A stretch of DNA of 64,000 nucleotides from Amborella trichopoda (Eukaryota; Streptophyta; Magnoliopsida; Amborellales; Amborellaceae), in assembly GCF_000471905.2 (NCBI RefSeq), contig NW_006499603.1, positions 4,179,236-4,243,235 of the forward strand. Reading direction: 5' to 3'. Numbering within the stretch: position 1 is the stretch's first letter; every line of letters starts with the position of its first letter. A program made the position numbers and the translations under genes. Shown here piece by piece: positions 1-11,128 of this stretch. The notes below the pieces were generated by a model. The model did not search any database. It saw only the letters and a program-made list of their open reading frames with translations, and had not been told where the DNA came from.

Positions 1-580
1 GAATGTTTTGTTTTTTTTTTTTTATAACCCATGATAGAATTTTTTGTAATCCATGATCGAATGTTTTGTAATACATGATCGAAATGTTTGTTTTTTTTTT
101 GTAATCCATGATCGAAATGTTTGTTTTTTTTTGTAATCCATGATCGATTTTTTTGTTTTTTGCTTTTTTTGTAACCCATGATAGAGTTTTTTGTAATCCA
201 TGATTGAATTTTTTGTAATCCATGATCGAATTGTTTTTTTCTTTTTTTGTAATCCACGATTGAATTTTTTGTTTTTTTTGTTTGTTTTTTTTTGTAATCC
301 ATGATCGAATTTTATGTAATCCATGATTGAATTTTATGTAATCCAAATCGAATTTTTTGTAATCCATGATTGAATTTTTTGAAAATTTGTGATTTTTTTT
401 TTTAATCCATGATCGAATTTTTTTTGTAATCCATGATAGAATTTTTTGAAACTTTGTGATTTTTTTTTTTAATCCATGATCGAATTTTTTTTTGTAATCC
501 TTGATAGAATTTTTTGAAAATTTGTGATTTTGTTTTTTTAATCTATGATCGATTTTTTTGAAAATTTGTTATCATTATTT
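1..580. repeat. AT-rich minisatellite built on GTAATCCATGATCGAA
   Basis: A run of about 20 irregular units in which the core GTAATCCATGATCGAA (variants ATGATAGAA, ATGATTGAA) is separated by T-tracts of 5-15 bases. From about 370 onward a longer unit appears that adds TTTTGAAAATTTGTGATTT between cores, so the array has a simple part and a compound part. It runs off the left edge of the window. The 100-residue open frame on the minus strand here (22-324) is a translation of the repeat and is not a gene. No known satellite name is claimed. Confidence 0.85.
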
Positions 581-1139
581 TTTAGTCCATATTATTCAAA
601 GAGAAAATGAGAGAGATGATGATTCTGAAGCCACCCTATCCCAGCCATATTATTCACATATCGAGTCTCAACAGCAACAATGCAGGTGAGCATGAAGGAT
701 GGACAATCTTCGGGGATTTTTGATTGGGAACACAACAAAACACTAACACTCAGGGATTTGGGAATAGTCAGACTCCTGCTAATATCAATGATTCGTTTTT
801 AGATCGAATCAATGAATTGTTAAACAAATTCAATCAATGGCACCAACGTGACCAAGAAGAACAATAACGTCGTCTATCATTTTATTTTTAGATCATATGT
901 TACTAATTTTAGGCTTTATTGTAGTCCATGTATGTTGATATACTTATTCCATGATAATTCTATATCTATCCTTTCGTGTGATGTAAATTAAATGCTGAAT
1001 GGTGGTTCATGCAGGGAAAGAACATATCAATATTCGCATATTCATTCAAAAACATGAAAATTCTTAATGGAGTACCCTCATTTCTTATTGAATTCCTAAA
1101 AAATTATATTTATAATGAATTTTAATAATTTTTTCGGAT
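581..1139. other. Intergenic DNA, no gene seen
   Basis: Mixed-composition DNA following the minisatellite. It contains no open frame with coding character, no tandem repeat and no recognisable transposon end. Confidence 0.5.
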
Positions 1140-1256
1140 TTTTTTTAAACTTTATTCTGACCGATTCACCCGATTCTCGATCCGGATGGTCGATTTGCCG
1201 ATCCGGATCGGTTTTTTGGAAACCCGATCCGTATCACCGATCCGTTTTTTAAACCG
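1140..1256. repeat. GATC-rich dispersed repeat, copy 1
   Basis: A block rich in CGATCC/GGATCG words (for example GATCCGGATCGG) that ends CCGATCCGTTTTTTAAACCGTTGC. It resembles the block at about 2840-2942 in the same orientation, which ends in a near-identical run of T then AAACCTTGC followed by a similar flank (TATGAAC versus ATTGAAC). Two similar ends with a shared termination point suggest copies or remnants of one small transposon. No matching opposite terminus or target duplication was identified, so no superfamily is assigned. Confidence 0.4.
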
Positions 1257-1459
1257 TTGCTATGAACTATAACAAATCACATTGAATTAATGTTTAAAGA
1301 ATCGATGGCCCGATTCGGAATCAAGTATCGATCAAATCGTTCTAGATCCATCCATAAAACGGGATCGGGCCGTTTTTATTTTTTTTGCACGAAATCGCTT
1401 AAAGATGACACATACGATAACATCATAAAGCGGACACGTCACCTCTTTGCTTTTTTTTT

Positions 1460-2839
1460 TTTTTTCCAAACTGCCTAATAATTTTTTTTCTTTAAATAAG
1501 AGGAGGTACATTTTTTTTTTTTTGAAACATCAAGACTTATTAAAAATCACATGGGTGGCAGCCCACTTTTTTTAGAAGGCACAAACCCAACACATGGGGC
1601 CACGATTAGTTGCCCACCTTTTGCAATGGCCACCTCCCGCGTGTCACTTACATAGGAGAGAATTATGCATTACTAACTTTTATATGCCTGTTTCTTCCGG
1701 GAAATCTCTTTTGCTTTGACAAAAGATGCTACATAATTAAGGGTGACGATTTCATTAATATCTCTCTTATAAACGAAACTATCATCTATAAAAATAATGG
1801 TTTACAAAATATATTTGTTTATATTTAATTTTATTTTTTATAATTTATTAAAATAAAGTACATATAACTAAGTTTAATTTACACATAAATAAAAAAAAAA
1901 AAAATTACACATAAAAATTTACAAGAACTAATATAATTATATGAAATTGTTTTTATTTAGGCTAATAACTCAATATAATTATGTTAAACTTGTCACTATA
2001 ATTATGTGAATATGGATACATTAAAATAACATTAATATTATTATGTTGAATGGATATGATTATGTAAAACTTATTAAAAAAAGCGGATCGGTGAAGTGAT
2101 AATTATACGCGATATTCACTTGCCTATTTTGTTACTTTCCTATCTTTCATATCTTGTACAATTTCTGAATTTTGTTTATATTAGACCCCCAACCAAATAC
2201 TTTAGCGTGTCTTTCTTTAGTAATCTACTATAAAATTTTAGTTATATGAATATGCTCACTTTAAAATTAATTTAATATTATTATGTTGAATGAATATAAT
2301 TATACAAAAATTGTTAACTAATTTAATATAAGTATGTTAAAATTGTTATTGCTATATTGGAATTTTTTATCACTATAAATACATTAAAACATCACATAAT
2401 TTAATATATTAAAGTGCTATGTTATTTAACAAATTATTATTGTTATATAGATTATATTATTTCATATTTCATCTAGATTGTATTTTTAAATAATAATTTT
2501 GAACTTTTACAAATATTAACAAATAATTTATTGTTAATTTGTTATTATTACAATAACTTATTTTATAAAGCAATAAAAAATTGATATGATTTTAAATTGT
2601 GTTAAGTTGCTATATCGAAATTCTTGAATCATGTTTATTATAATTAATAATTATATATTGATAACTAAACATTGTGTTTTATTTATTAATTATACATCCA
2701 GACAAAAAAATAGCATCTCAGTATCCATCTATTTTTACAAAGTAATCAAAATACATAATGCGCGACTCCTATTTTCTTTTAGAAACTAAAATAACACTAT
2801 TTTTAGAGAATTATAGAGATTTTTTGATAAACTTTTGAG
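1460..2839. other. AT-rich intergenic DNA
   Basis: Strongly AT-rich DNA with poly-T/poly-A tracts and many ATTATGTT / TTAATAT words. No gene, RNA gene or clear repeat boundary is visible. A short GATC-type motif (AAAAGCGGATCGGTGA, near 2080) recalls the repeat ends at 1256 and 2942 and may be another remnant of that family. Confidence 0.5.
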
Positions 2840-2942
2840 ATAAAAATTATCGATTCTACGATCCGATCCACCAACTCTTTGATCCAACACGGGTTTGGGT
2901 GTGACCGATTCGAGTCACCGATACGTTTTTTTCTAAACCTTG
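2840..2942. repeat. GATC-rich dispersed repeat, copy 2
   Basis: Second block with CGATCC-type words ending in a T run and AAACCTTGC, parallel to the end of copy 1 at 1256. Shared words include ACGATCCGATCC and GTCACCGAT. Relationship by eye only; see copy 1. Confidence 0.4.
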
Positions 2943-3835
2943 CATTGAACAATATGGTTATCATGTTTAACAAAATAAAGTATCATCAAGAAGAATACAA
3001 ACTAGAGTTATCATTAATCAATAAAAAATAGGAGAGGACTATTTCTCATTAACATAGAAAAACCAGCAATAGACTGCTTGTACTGATCCATATTTCATAA
3101 TTCTTTAGGCTGATTCCTTATAAGACTGAGTTCTTTGGAGAATGTAACTTCCCATAAGCAATTTCCTCTTAAAGAATAGCCCAAGGTTTCCAACAATTTT
3201 GTATCAAACTTGGTGAAGAAGTTTTAGCAACCCATGTTCCCAAAACCCACGAGGCACCACTCTACATACTCTGCAATTGGAACTCAAACCTCAAAAGCCT
3301 TTTGCATAATGACACATAATTGACGTCTTCATTGGCAAAATTTTTATGGATATCCCAACACTCTTGACATCTAACCTCCAAAGTTAAAATAAATGCCTAA
3401 CAACTTGCTCAACCTTCTAGTTATCAAGACACCCCAACCTCCCAGACGCCAACCATACATAAATCAAAGGGTAGCATTTTACATACTCTGCAATTGGGCC
3501 ACATATAATTTTGGACCAATTTAGACTATGGACCATAAACAAACCTGAACCCATCAAAGAAATAGAAAGAACCCAATTTGAAGTGTTGCTTGATAAACCC
3601 AATCACAAAATCATTTGGAGCTGTCAAGATGCTGGGCCCGTACCTTCATGGACTTCACCTTCTTCACTTGGGTTGTGTTCAATTGTACTGGAATCTCATT
3701 CTCACTCATGACAGTTGCAGGCTTGCACTTGTTACCAGTTGTAGAGGGTTTCACAGATGAAAAAATGTGTTGTTCTCTGATGAGAATAAATGTGTTGTTC
3801 TCTGATGAATATACTGGATGATAAAGCATCTCTGA
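2943..3835. other. Intergenic DNA with a short internal duplication
   Basis: No recognised gene. The phrase ACATACTCTGCAATTGG occurs twice (near 3263 and 3481), each after a stretch describing the same short word order, so a small segmental duplication is likely. Overlapping 60-75-residue frames on both strands between 3417 and 3829 have no coding character that I recognise. Confidence 0.4.
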
Positions 3836-3976
3836 TCAATCCGTCTCATCAGCTATTTCTTCTTCTAATTCTCTTGCATTGTCGTCTTCGACGTCTGTGG
3901 TGTCCCAATTCTGGGATAACCTTCGCTCCTCAAATAGTATTTGACTGTAATTGGGGAGGGGTTCTTCATCATAGCT
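3836..3976 (-). CDS. Possible 3'-terminal exon of an unrecognised gene
   Basis: On the minus strand a pyrimidine-rich stretch ending TTTTCCACAG (complement of 3977-3986) looks like a splice acceptor. It is followed by 46 sense codons and a TGA at 3836-3838. The encoded tail is strongly acidic and hydrophilic: it starts SYDEEPLPNYSQ, passes through WDTTDVEDDN and ends EEEIADETD. The composition, the acidic low-complexity end and the acceptor together look like the last coding exon of a host gene rather than transposon DNA. I could not identify upstream exons with confidence (the minus-strand stretch 5850-5945, with a possible donor at GATGAG/GTATTT, is one weak candidate). I do not recognise the family. 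It may equally be a pseudogene fragment. Confidence 0.3.
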   Translation of the reverse strand, partial: SYDEEPLPNYSQILFEERRLSQNWDTTDVEDDNARELEEEIADETD

Positions 3977-4659
3977 CTGTGGAAAATCACAACATATATA
4001 TTGTCAATTGGTAATAGAAACTTTGCAAATAAATAAAGCAGAGAAAACCCAACTAAACATTGGGGGCAAAGAGAGAGATGGGGAAACCCAATTGAAAACC
4101 TGAGAGAGAGAGATAGATGACCTAACCATATAATGTGGGATAGATTTCATATTTCGAGCCGTATAGTGTGGTATTGGGCTTTTATTGATCATGGCTTTTG
4201 ATTGCTGATGTACTTTTATGGTCCTAGAAGAGCACACAACTAATGGAGAATCACTTGGTCATCATTTGCACATTATCTAAAGAAGCTTCCAATTCTTCGG
4301 CCTTTGGATTCTCCCTAACTCATATAATGTGCAAATATTCTTCTCCATGCCATAACTGAGAAAAAGGTAACACCTTTGATTTTGACACTGATCTTGGGAT
4401 ATCTAGGCTGCCACGAGGTCTCTCTATGCCCAAAACGAAGAGAAACAAGATGCCTTTTACATATATTGTGTTTAATTCGTCTTTTTGCAGATTTTAGACT
4501 AAGCACCCTCGTCATATCTCCTTAATATTGCATGACCACTCTCTGAAGTTTTATTGTCATAAATTATACTCATGTCACACTATTAAACTTAGAATGAGCC
4601 TGAAAAGGCTTCCGATCAAAGGTAGTACAAAAAAAATGTAACAAAGACGTCACACCTTT

Positions 4660-5590
4660 CAATTTACTGCAGAATAGAAGATGAGCATCCCTTGATGAAA
4701 ATATGATATCTCTTAACTCACAAAATTTCTTTGAGTATGAAAATAGGCTAAAAAATACAAAATCATGCTCAGTACAAGTCCCAAATCACATCATTCAGTG
4801 AGTCTATAAACTGGTGATATTCCATCACAATACAGTTCATACAATTGAAAATCTTCAGTGAGTCTATAAACTGGTGACATTCACATCACAAATATAATTC
4901 ATACAACAAAAAGTCAGGATGAATGTCCCTAAAAAAAATCTTCTCTCAATCCACAGAGAGTTTCCCTTGAAACTTTTTTGTTGAAAACTAGACTCAAAAC
5001 CACAATTTTATATCATGGTGTGAATCCCAAATAATATATTTTAACAGGGAAATAAATAAGTGACATTCACATCACAAAAGAATTTTATATCATGGTGTGA
5101 ATCCCAAAGAATTCCAAGATGAGCACTCTCTAGTAAAAATACCTTTTCTCTCTACCCACATGGATTTTCCCTTTCAAACATTTTTGGTTCAAAAGTAAAC
5201 TCAAAATGGTAACAAATATCTTGGTATAGGACCCACATCACTTTGTTAAGTAGGCGTGGAAAATAGAGATATTCATGTCACAATTAGACTACAGAAATTC
5301 AAGATGACCCTTCTCCAATAAAATAATCTCTTCTCATAATTTCTATGGAGTTTCTCTCTTATGTTTTTGTTTGTTAGAAAGTAGACTTAAAAAAGCAATA
5401 GAAAAACTTGGTATGGGCCTCAACATTCTGTTAAGAAGGGATATAAAATTGTCATTCATGTCACAAAAACAGCCTTAATTGCAGAAAAAAAATAGATTTT
5501 AGTAACTTTCAATAAAATAACCATATCTCTCAATCCACAAGGGGTTTCACAATTTTGTTTGAAAGTATACTAAAAATGAGTGAATAACGG
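4660..5590. repeat. Five degenerate tandem units of about 190 bp
   Basis: Successive blocks beginning near 4672, 4900, 5090, 5290 and 5478 repeat the same word order: AAGATGAGCACTCTC-like, AATAAAATA, CTCTCAATCCACA, GGAGTTTCCCTTT, a run of T, AAAGTAGACTCAAAA, CTTGGTATGGG-like, CACATCA, GTGACATTCACATCACAA. Units are heavily diverged with indels. Within the first unit a smaller direct duplication of about 60 bp (CAGTGAGTCTATAAACTGG at 4796 and 4856) is much better preserved and therefore younger. Nothing coding is visible. Confidence 0.6.
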
Positions 5591-6768
5591 TCAACTCCTC
5601 TCCAAAAAATAAAACTATTTAGTTGCTGAAACAAATTCACGGAACATAATACACAGTTCCTAGATTATGTGGGATCAATACTAGTACCCCATAATGATGA
5701 GTCCATAACTGTCAATCCCCACATGATCTTCTGATGAAACTTTGAAGGGAGATATTATTCTCAGCAACAAAAAATACAAATATATTAGGCCCCAAGAAAA
5801 ATACCTCATCCTCTGATCCATAACAGTGCACCAAAAACACAAAAATTCCTAATCTGCAGAGTGTCTCCCAGTGTTCAACGCCAATAAATCTTCTAGAGGT
5901 GCATTGCTTGCCCACAAAGCCATTGGCTCCCAAGTTATCATTCAAAACTCACAAAAACAGCAAAAACAAAAATAATATAGCTGCAAGAGATCTGTTCTAA
6001 CACCAATGAAAGTAGGACAATGTGATTTAGCTAAGTATGTATAGTTAAATTTTTTCTTTTCTTTCTTTTATTCATAACAACTAGAACACTTACAGGTGTT
6101 CAAAATTAAAAATTTATTCATAAAGTATACTCTAATACATTCTAGGATCTTTTCTTGTACACCATTAATATTCTATATAATTATACAAAATACAATGCAT
6201 GAAGAATCAAGAAACATTAAGGCATTAGATTTACCGAATACCTTGCCTTACGTTATCCCTAGGGACTTCGTACACCCCACACTGGGTCTCCTCCACCAAT
6301 GGCACACACGATCTTAGTCCTAATCTTGTCTCATAATTCGGGAAGCCTAGGCAAAACCTTTTAAGAGCATGACATGAGATAGAACAAATCTCATAGCACA
6401 AGAAAATAACACAAGTATCATCTAATCTAGGACATACCACCCTCTAATGGCTTGGGCGTGCCCCTTAGGGTTTACTCTAAGCTCAAAAGTAACTCAAAAC
6501 CCTAACGAGAAGAGAGAGAGAGAGAGAGAGTGAGTGGGGCATACCTTCCAATGTGAGAGGGAAAGAGGCCAATTCGATTTCAAAAGTGTAGAGAATACAT
6601 CCTCAAAGAGAATATTTATAGAGAGGAGACTAGGGTTTTGAGGTCTAGGGTTTTGTCATCATTAGGAGATTTAATATTAACTGTAAATCTTGGAGACTTG
6701 TGGGATGAAAAGATCTGAGAATTTCATTCCTTAAATCAGTCATCATGATTAATAAATGAGCTAGAACC
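5591..6768. other. Intergenic DNA with a purine-rich, promoter-like segment on the minus strand
   Basis: Around 6480-6660 the minus strand reads AAACCCTAG words, then CTATAAATATTC near 6615, then a CT-rich stretch including a (CT)n microsatellite at 6508-6531. This order resembles a plant core promoter plus leader, or the promoter part of a decayed LTR. I find no coding sequence downstream of it and no LTR ends. Confidence 0.3.
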
Positions 6769-6776
6769 ATTATCCC

Positions 6777-7105
6777 CAGTGTTTCAAAAGTGGGCCGCCC
6801 AACGCCTGGGCGGTTCTGGGGCCTGGGCGCATTGCCCAGGTTTAGGCGCCACGAAAAAAGGGATATCCCTAAACACCCACTTAGACGCCTCGGAACCCGC
6901 GTAGGCACCGCCTGAACCCGCCTAGGGCTTGCGCCCTGCCCAAGGGCGGATATGCCCCTCGTTGAGGGTATTTTTGAGCCATGTTTTTAATACTAAAGGT
7001 GAAAATTAGGTTCATTTGAAACTTAAAACACATTAGAACCTATTTTAGAGAGAGAAAACCCCCAAAATGTTTTTACTAGGCCGCCTAGTGCTTTTTGAAA
7101 CACTG
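6777..7105. mobile_element. Non-autonomous hAT-like element (MITE)
   Basis: A 329-bp segment with terminal inverted repeats CAGTGTTTCAAAA on the left and its complement TTTTTGAAACACTG on the right. It is flanked by 8-bp direct repeats ATTATCCC (6769-6776) and ATTATCTG (7106-7113) that match at six of eight positions. An 8-bp target duplication and a CAGTG start are typical of the hAT superfamily. The interior is GC-rich with GGGCGG / GGCGCC / CCGCCTAGG words. Short elements with similar ends and GGCGCC-rich interiors are familiar in plant genomes. There is no transposase, so it must have been moved by one supplied elsewhere. Imperfect target repeats indicate an old insertion. Confidence 0.75.
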
Positions 7106-7113
7106 ATTATCTG

Positions 7114-8400
7114 TCTATTTCCATAACTCTATTCCCATCAAATATTTTGTATAAAGAAAATACTATGTATTTATAAATCTAATTTCTATTAATTTCTACA
7201 CCTTCCTATGTTAAATCAATCAACCTTATTCCATAAAACCTTCATTTTATTTTCAGAACAAGTAGGTGGCTTCCATCACAAGCCACACACTAAGAAGAAA
7301 GAATGGAATGTGAGGTGTCCCACACATGGTGAGCTATGTGGGCCTCACACCCCCACCTAATGGGCTCAAATGAGGTGGGCCCAAAGTCCTAATGGGTCCC
7401 CGCACCGTAAAGAAAATTTAGATAAGTAAAAAGAATTTTAAAAAACTAGTAACTCTCTTAATTAAATAAATCCAGAAAATTAATTTTTCATTAGTTAAAT
7501 TTTTTATTAAAATATAATATCCAGAAAGATCTAAAAAATCATTTTAATAATCTAAAATATAATTAAAACATAATTACATAAATAAACATATTTAAGAAGA
7601 TTTGATGGAAATTGGATCCAAAAAGTTAGGAATATCACATATATATTGAGGACTCCATCGCTTCTAGAAATCGCATCTCACTGTCATCTTCTCAAACTGA
7701 TCCAACAATTCCCATGACCTACAACCCTTTCCAGGGGATTTATGCTTGGACTATCAAAGTTAACCTATAAATGAATAAGACATGATCCTAACCATATAGA
7801 TTATATATTCCTTCCATATGACGAGTTCAAGCTCCATTCTAGCACAATACCTCATGAGTCCTTCTAACACAGTCTAGTATTGCTGGGAGACATTTATTCA
7901 GCACATTACACAATACACCCTCACCTAGAGAGCTGCATCCCAGACGACTATCTAGTGTACATGCCGTACGATGGTAATGATGAAGATTTGGCCTTTGTCC
8001 TTTCCGGCCAACTATCGCACACAGGGGTCACACCCAGTCCCTTGGCGAACCACCGTGGGCACAACTTTGACTGCATCAAAGGATACCCAAAAACCTTTAT
8101 TGATTGTGAAAAAATTCCCAAGGCTACATGTTTTCAGACATCAACTTGAACCATAACCCGTCAAAACTCAGGTGAGTCACAACATCATCATGGCATCAGT
8201 GATGCTTCACCACCCTGGACCATTGCACACAATCCATCTGGACTATGTTCCCACTGGAGCTATCACAACACTACAGTCATAGTTTTACATGCTCTCATAA
8301 GAACTTTAAATAGCCACATAACCTCAACATCCATGACAACAAATACTGAAACAATGCCAAGAGGTTCCAGGAAAAAATCATCGTTACTATGCTATAATCA
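7114..8400. other. Intergenic DNA, possible LTR-type remnant
   Basis: Plain intergenic sequence, AT-rich up to about 7600. Between about 7610 and 8260 it becomes more balanced and includes an 89-codon open frame (7880-8149) whose translation (for example YMPYDGNDEDLAF) I do not recognise. The segment may be a fragment of a decayed retroelement, but no terminal repeats or protein domains support this. Confidence 0.35.
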
Positions 8401-9760
8401 ACTTTAAGCTAAAGTTCAAATTGAACAATTAAACATGAGAACAATAATAAAGTTCTCTCTCAAATGTATTTCAAGAATACGTTCAGGCTCCTCAAGCTCA
8501 ACGACAAGAAGAAAAGAAACTGAAACTGAAACGATAGAAGAAAACAGAGACTTGAATAAAGAGAAGAAATAGTATTACCCAGCAAAAGTTCATTAAACAT
8601 AAGAAGAAAAGGAAAATTAAACAACAGGAGTAACAGAGAAGTGGAAAATGACACAAACAGTTACCTAACAAAAAAAAAAAAAGTAAATGCCAAACAGAGA
8701 GGTGGAGTGATGAGAAAAGGATAGTGTGAGCTGGCCTTTTGATGTTCATGCAAAAAATATGAGAAGAAGCTTAGAGGTATGGGCCAACCAATTCTTAATC
8801 TGCAAAGGAAGTCATGCTCCTGAAAATAAAAAGAGAAACCATGTGAGAGGGAGATCGAGAGATTGGGGGGACAGAGAGAGAGAATGAGGGAGAGGGCTGA
8901 ACCAGGAAAAAAGGAATAAAAAAACAAAAACAAATTGCAAAAAAATAGCCATGGAAGAGAGTTACATCATATAGAGCGGCATATTGAGAGATACATAAAG
9001 AGTTACCTGTGCCAAGGAGAGAGATCCAGCTGCAATGGGCAGCTTTTATATTAGGGTTTCCTTCTTTGCTTTCTCTTAATTGTAGAGGGTTAGGGATTAG
9101 GACCTGAGCGTTATCTATAATCGGAGAGAAGAGAGTAGCATGAGAAGGAGAAGGTTGAGTTTCATGGAGGTTTTAGGGGGCCGAGAGAGCGAGAGGGTTG
9201 ATGAAAAGAAACGAGAGAGGAGTGGAAGCAGAGAAAGAGAGAGAGCGATTACGTGTAGAAAGAGAGGGATCCCAAAAGTTTGAGGAAATAGAGAGAGAAA
9301 CCATGTGAAAGAGAGGTAAAGTTAGAGCAAAATTGAGAAATTGGGCTGAGAGAGAGAAAGAAAGAGTACCTTGCTATAATAGGTGAAAAGGCCCTAAGAG
9401 TGGTGTGGTATTCTCTTGGGGAGATTTGCAACTTGAAGAGACTTGTGGGAGTGGGTTGAAGGTGAGGGGGAAAGAGAGAGGAGAGAGGCGTTGAGAGGGA
9501 TGGAGAGTACGGATAGATAGAGAGGAGAGAAGAAAGTGAATGAAAAGGAGCCTCTGCAAACTTAGGCAGATGGTCGAATCTCCACCATCCATTCCAAAAA
9601 TTTGAACAGAATGCAGGAAGCCCACTAACTCTATGGAGGCCACCAAATGATTGGCGTTCCATAGGTTTTTCCTATATATGTGTATGTATATTCGTTCTTT
9701 GGAACTTGAGTCTGTGCTTTGAAAGGGGGTCAGATCTATGCGCACATAACCTCGACCCGG
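8401..9760 (-). promoter_or_regulatory. Pyrimidine-rich stretch with TATA- and splice-like signals (minus strand)
   Basis: Read on the minus strand this stretch is strongly CT-rich. A TATA-like CTAATATAAAAGC (about 9040-9052) lies roughly 45 bases upstream of a donor-like CACAG/GTAACT (about 9007). A good acceptor, TTTTATTTTCAG/GAGCATGAC, follows near 8824. A second TATA-like word (CATATATAGG) lies near 9675, just upstream of an open frame of 137 codons (9249-9662) that is serine/leucine/proline-rich and unrecognised. The arrangement fits the first exon and intron of a transcribed, perhaps non-coding, locus, but CT-rich DNA yields such signals easily. Confidence 0.25.
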
Positions 9761-10640
9761 TACGGTCTTGGTTGGGGCATCCTCAATCTAGAACCAACCC
9801 CAACCCCAAACCCAACCCCAACTAGAATTGTGATTCCAATTATAATTCTTAAGACAGCAATTCTAACTTAACCCCCAATTCAATGCTCCATCCCTATGGA
9901 TGCCCATAAAAATTGATACACTTGCGTGGTGTCCAATTACTTTGGTTGGAGATGCATAGCATGTTCTACTTAGGAAGGTCACACACTCTGGGTCGGCCCT
10001 CAAATGTTAATAGGGTATGTTTAGCTCGTCCATAAGTTTTTTATCATCGAATCACTGATCACAGACAAGGAAGAATTGCTGGCTGCAGAGAATACTAGAC
10101 ATAGGCAGATCTGGATATCAAACAATTTTGTAATATATAACTGCAGAAGCACTACTCAAAATTTTATAAGTTGCCCAGGTGATCAGAATCACTACTGGAT
10201 AAGATTTTCATAAGACCCTCACCACTTCGTAACCATCAGCTATCAATTGAATATTGCAAAACCAAGGGTTGCCTTCATAAGACCCTCGCCGCTTTATAAC
10301 CATCAGCAATGTTGAACATCAAAGCAAATAGATGCCCACTGAATAGGAAAAGAAATGAGTTACGTTTAATCTTGGATTGTATTGTTCACCAGATTCAGAC
10401 ATAGGAAGACAACCTAATTTAGAACATGTGCAAGGGACTTCAGGAAATAACTCGGTAACAGTGTCAATAGCTACTTAATTTAGCTTAGGGCCTTGCAGAT
10501 TACAACAACGAGGGAATTGTAGCAGAAGTCTCTCCTCCTAAACCAGTTTGTCAACGTTAGGTGCCAACATTATGTCACTAGATCCAGGAGGAAGGGGATA
10601 AAAAGCACCACTTACATGAGAGAGGAAAACAGGGCCAGAT
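9761..10640. other. Intergenic DNA
   Basis: No gene seen. A short C-rich run (AACCCCAACCCC words, about 9796-9826) and a direct repeat of TTCATAAGACCCTCRCCRCTTYRTAACCATCAGC (near 10209 and 10275) are the only notable features. The latter indicates a local duplication of about 70 bp. Confidence 0.45.
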
Positions 10641-10659
10641 TTCTTCCACCCTTTCATAT

Positions 10660-11035
10660 ATAGAGAGAGCAAGGGAGAGAGATGAATAAGAGGGCGGATC
10701 TAGAGAGCGAGAAAGAGAGACGAATAAGGGGGCCAGGTAGTCACCGCTCTTAGGGCCAGATAGTCACCGCTCTCAAAGAGAGGGAGGGAGATACTTGAAA
10801 GGGGGGATTTTCCCCCTTTTCGAGAGAGAGATATGAAAGTGGGGCAGAACTGTCCCCTTTCTAGAGAGACAAAAAGGGGTATAGAACCGCCTCCCTTTGA
10901 GAGAGAGAGATGAAAGGGGGGGCAGAACTGTCCCCTTTTTAGAGAAAGACAAAAAGGGGATAGAACCGCCTCCCTTTGAGAGAGAGAGAGGGGTGAAAAG
11001 TGGGATTGGGATCTGGCCCCTTTTAGAAACTAGGA
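10660..11035. repeat. Purine-rich minisatellite with paired G and C runs
   Basis: Repeated units of roughly 75-80 bp: a GAGAGAGAG tract, then GATGAAAGGGG, GGCAGAACTGTCCCC, CTTTTTAGAGA, GACAAAAAGGGG, ATAGAACCGCCTCCC, TTTGAGAGAGAG. Two units are clear (about 10810-10990) with flanking partial units. Many of the G runs are followed within 10 bases by C runs, as in GGGGGATTTTCCCCC (about 10803-10817), so either strand could fold into small hairpins. There is no coding evidence. Confidence 0.6.
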
Positions 11036-11092
11036 GAAAGATGAAAAATAGGTAGGATCTGTCCCACTTTTAGAGTGAGTGAGTGAGAGACA

Positions 11093-11128
11093 AAGAACCC
11101 ATGTACCTGAGTGGGTACATGGGTTCTT
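11093..11128. repeat. Perfect inverted repeat, 15-bp arms, 6-base loop
   Basis: Left arm AAGAACCCATGTACC (11093-11107) and right arm GGTACATGGGTTCTT (11114-11128) are exact complements separated by TGAGTG. A transcript would form a stable 15-bp stem. It lies just right of the purine-rich minisatellite and has no U-tract to suggest a terminator. It is too short and the loop too small for a typical plant microRNA precursor. Confidence 0.75.

Noticed and set aside
22-324. 100-residue lysine-rich open frame on the minus strand
   Set aside because: Pure translation of the AT-rich minisatellite.
7880-8149. 89-codon frame with YMPYDGNDEDLAF
   Set aside because: No recognised family, no gene context and possibly retroelement-derived; not supported as a gene.
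9796-9826. Run of AACCCC words, telomere-like
   Set aside because: Only a few irregular units and not the plant telomere repeat CCCTAAA; likely simple sequence.
11093-11128. Hairpin considered as a microRNA precursor or a terminator
   Set aside because: Stem too short and loop too small for a plant microRNA precursor; no U-tract and a eukaryotic context argue against a terminator.
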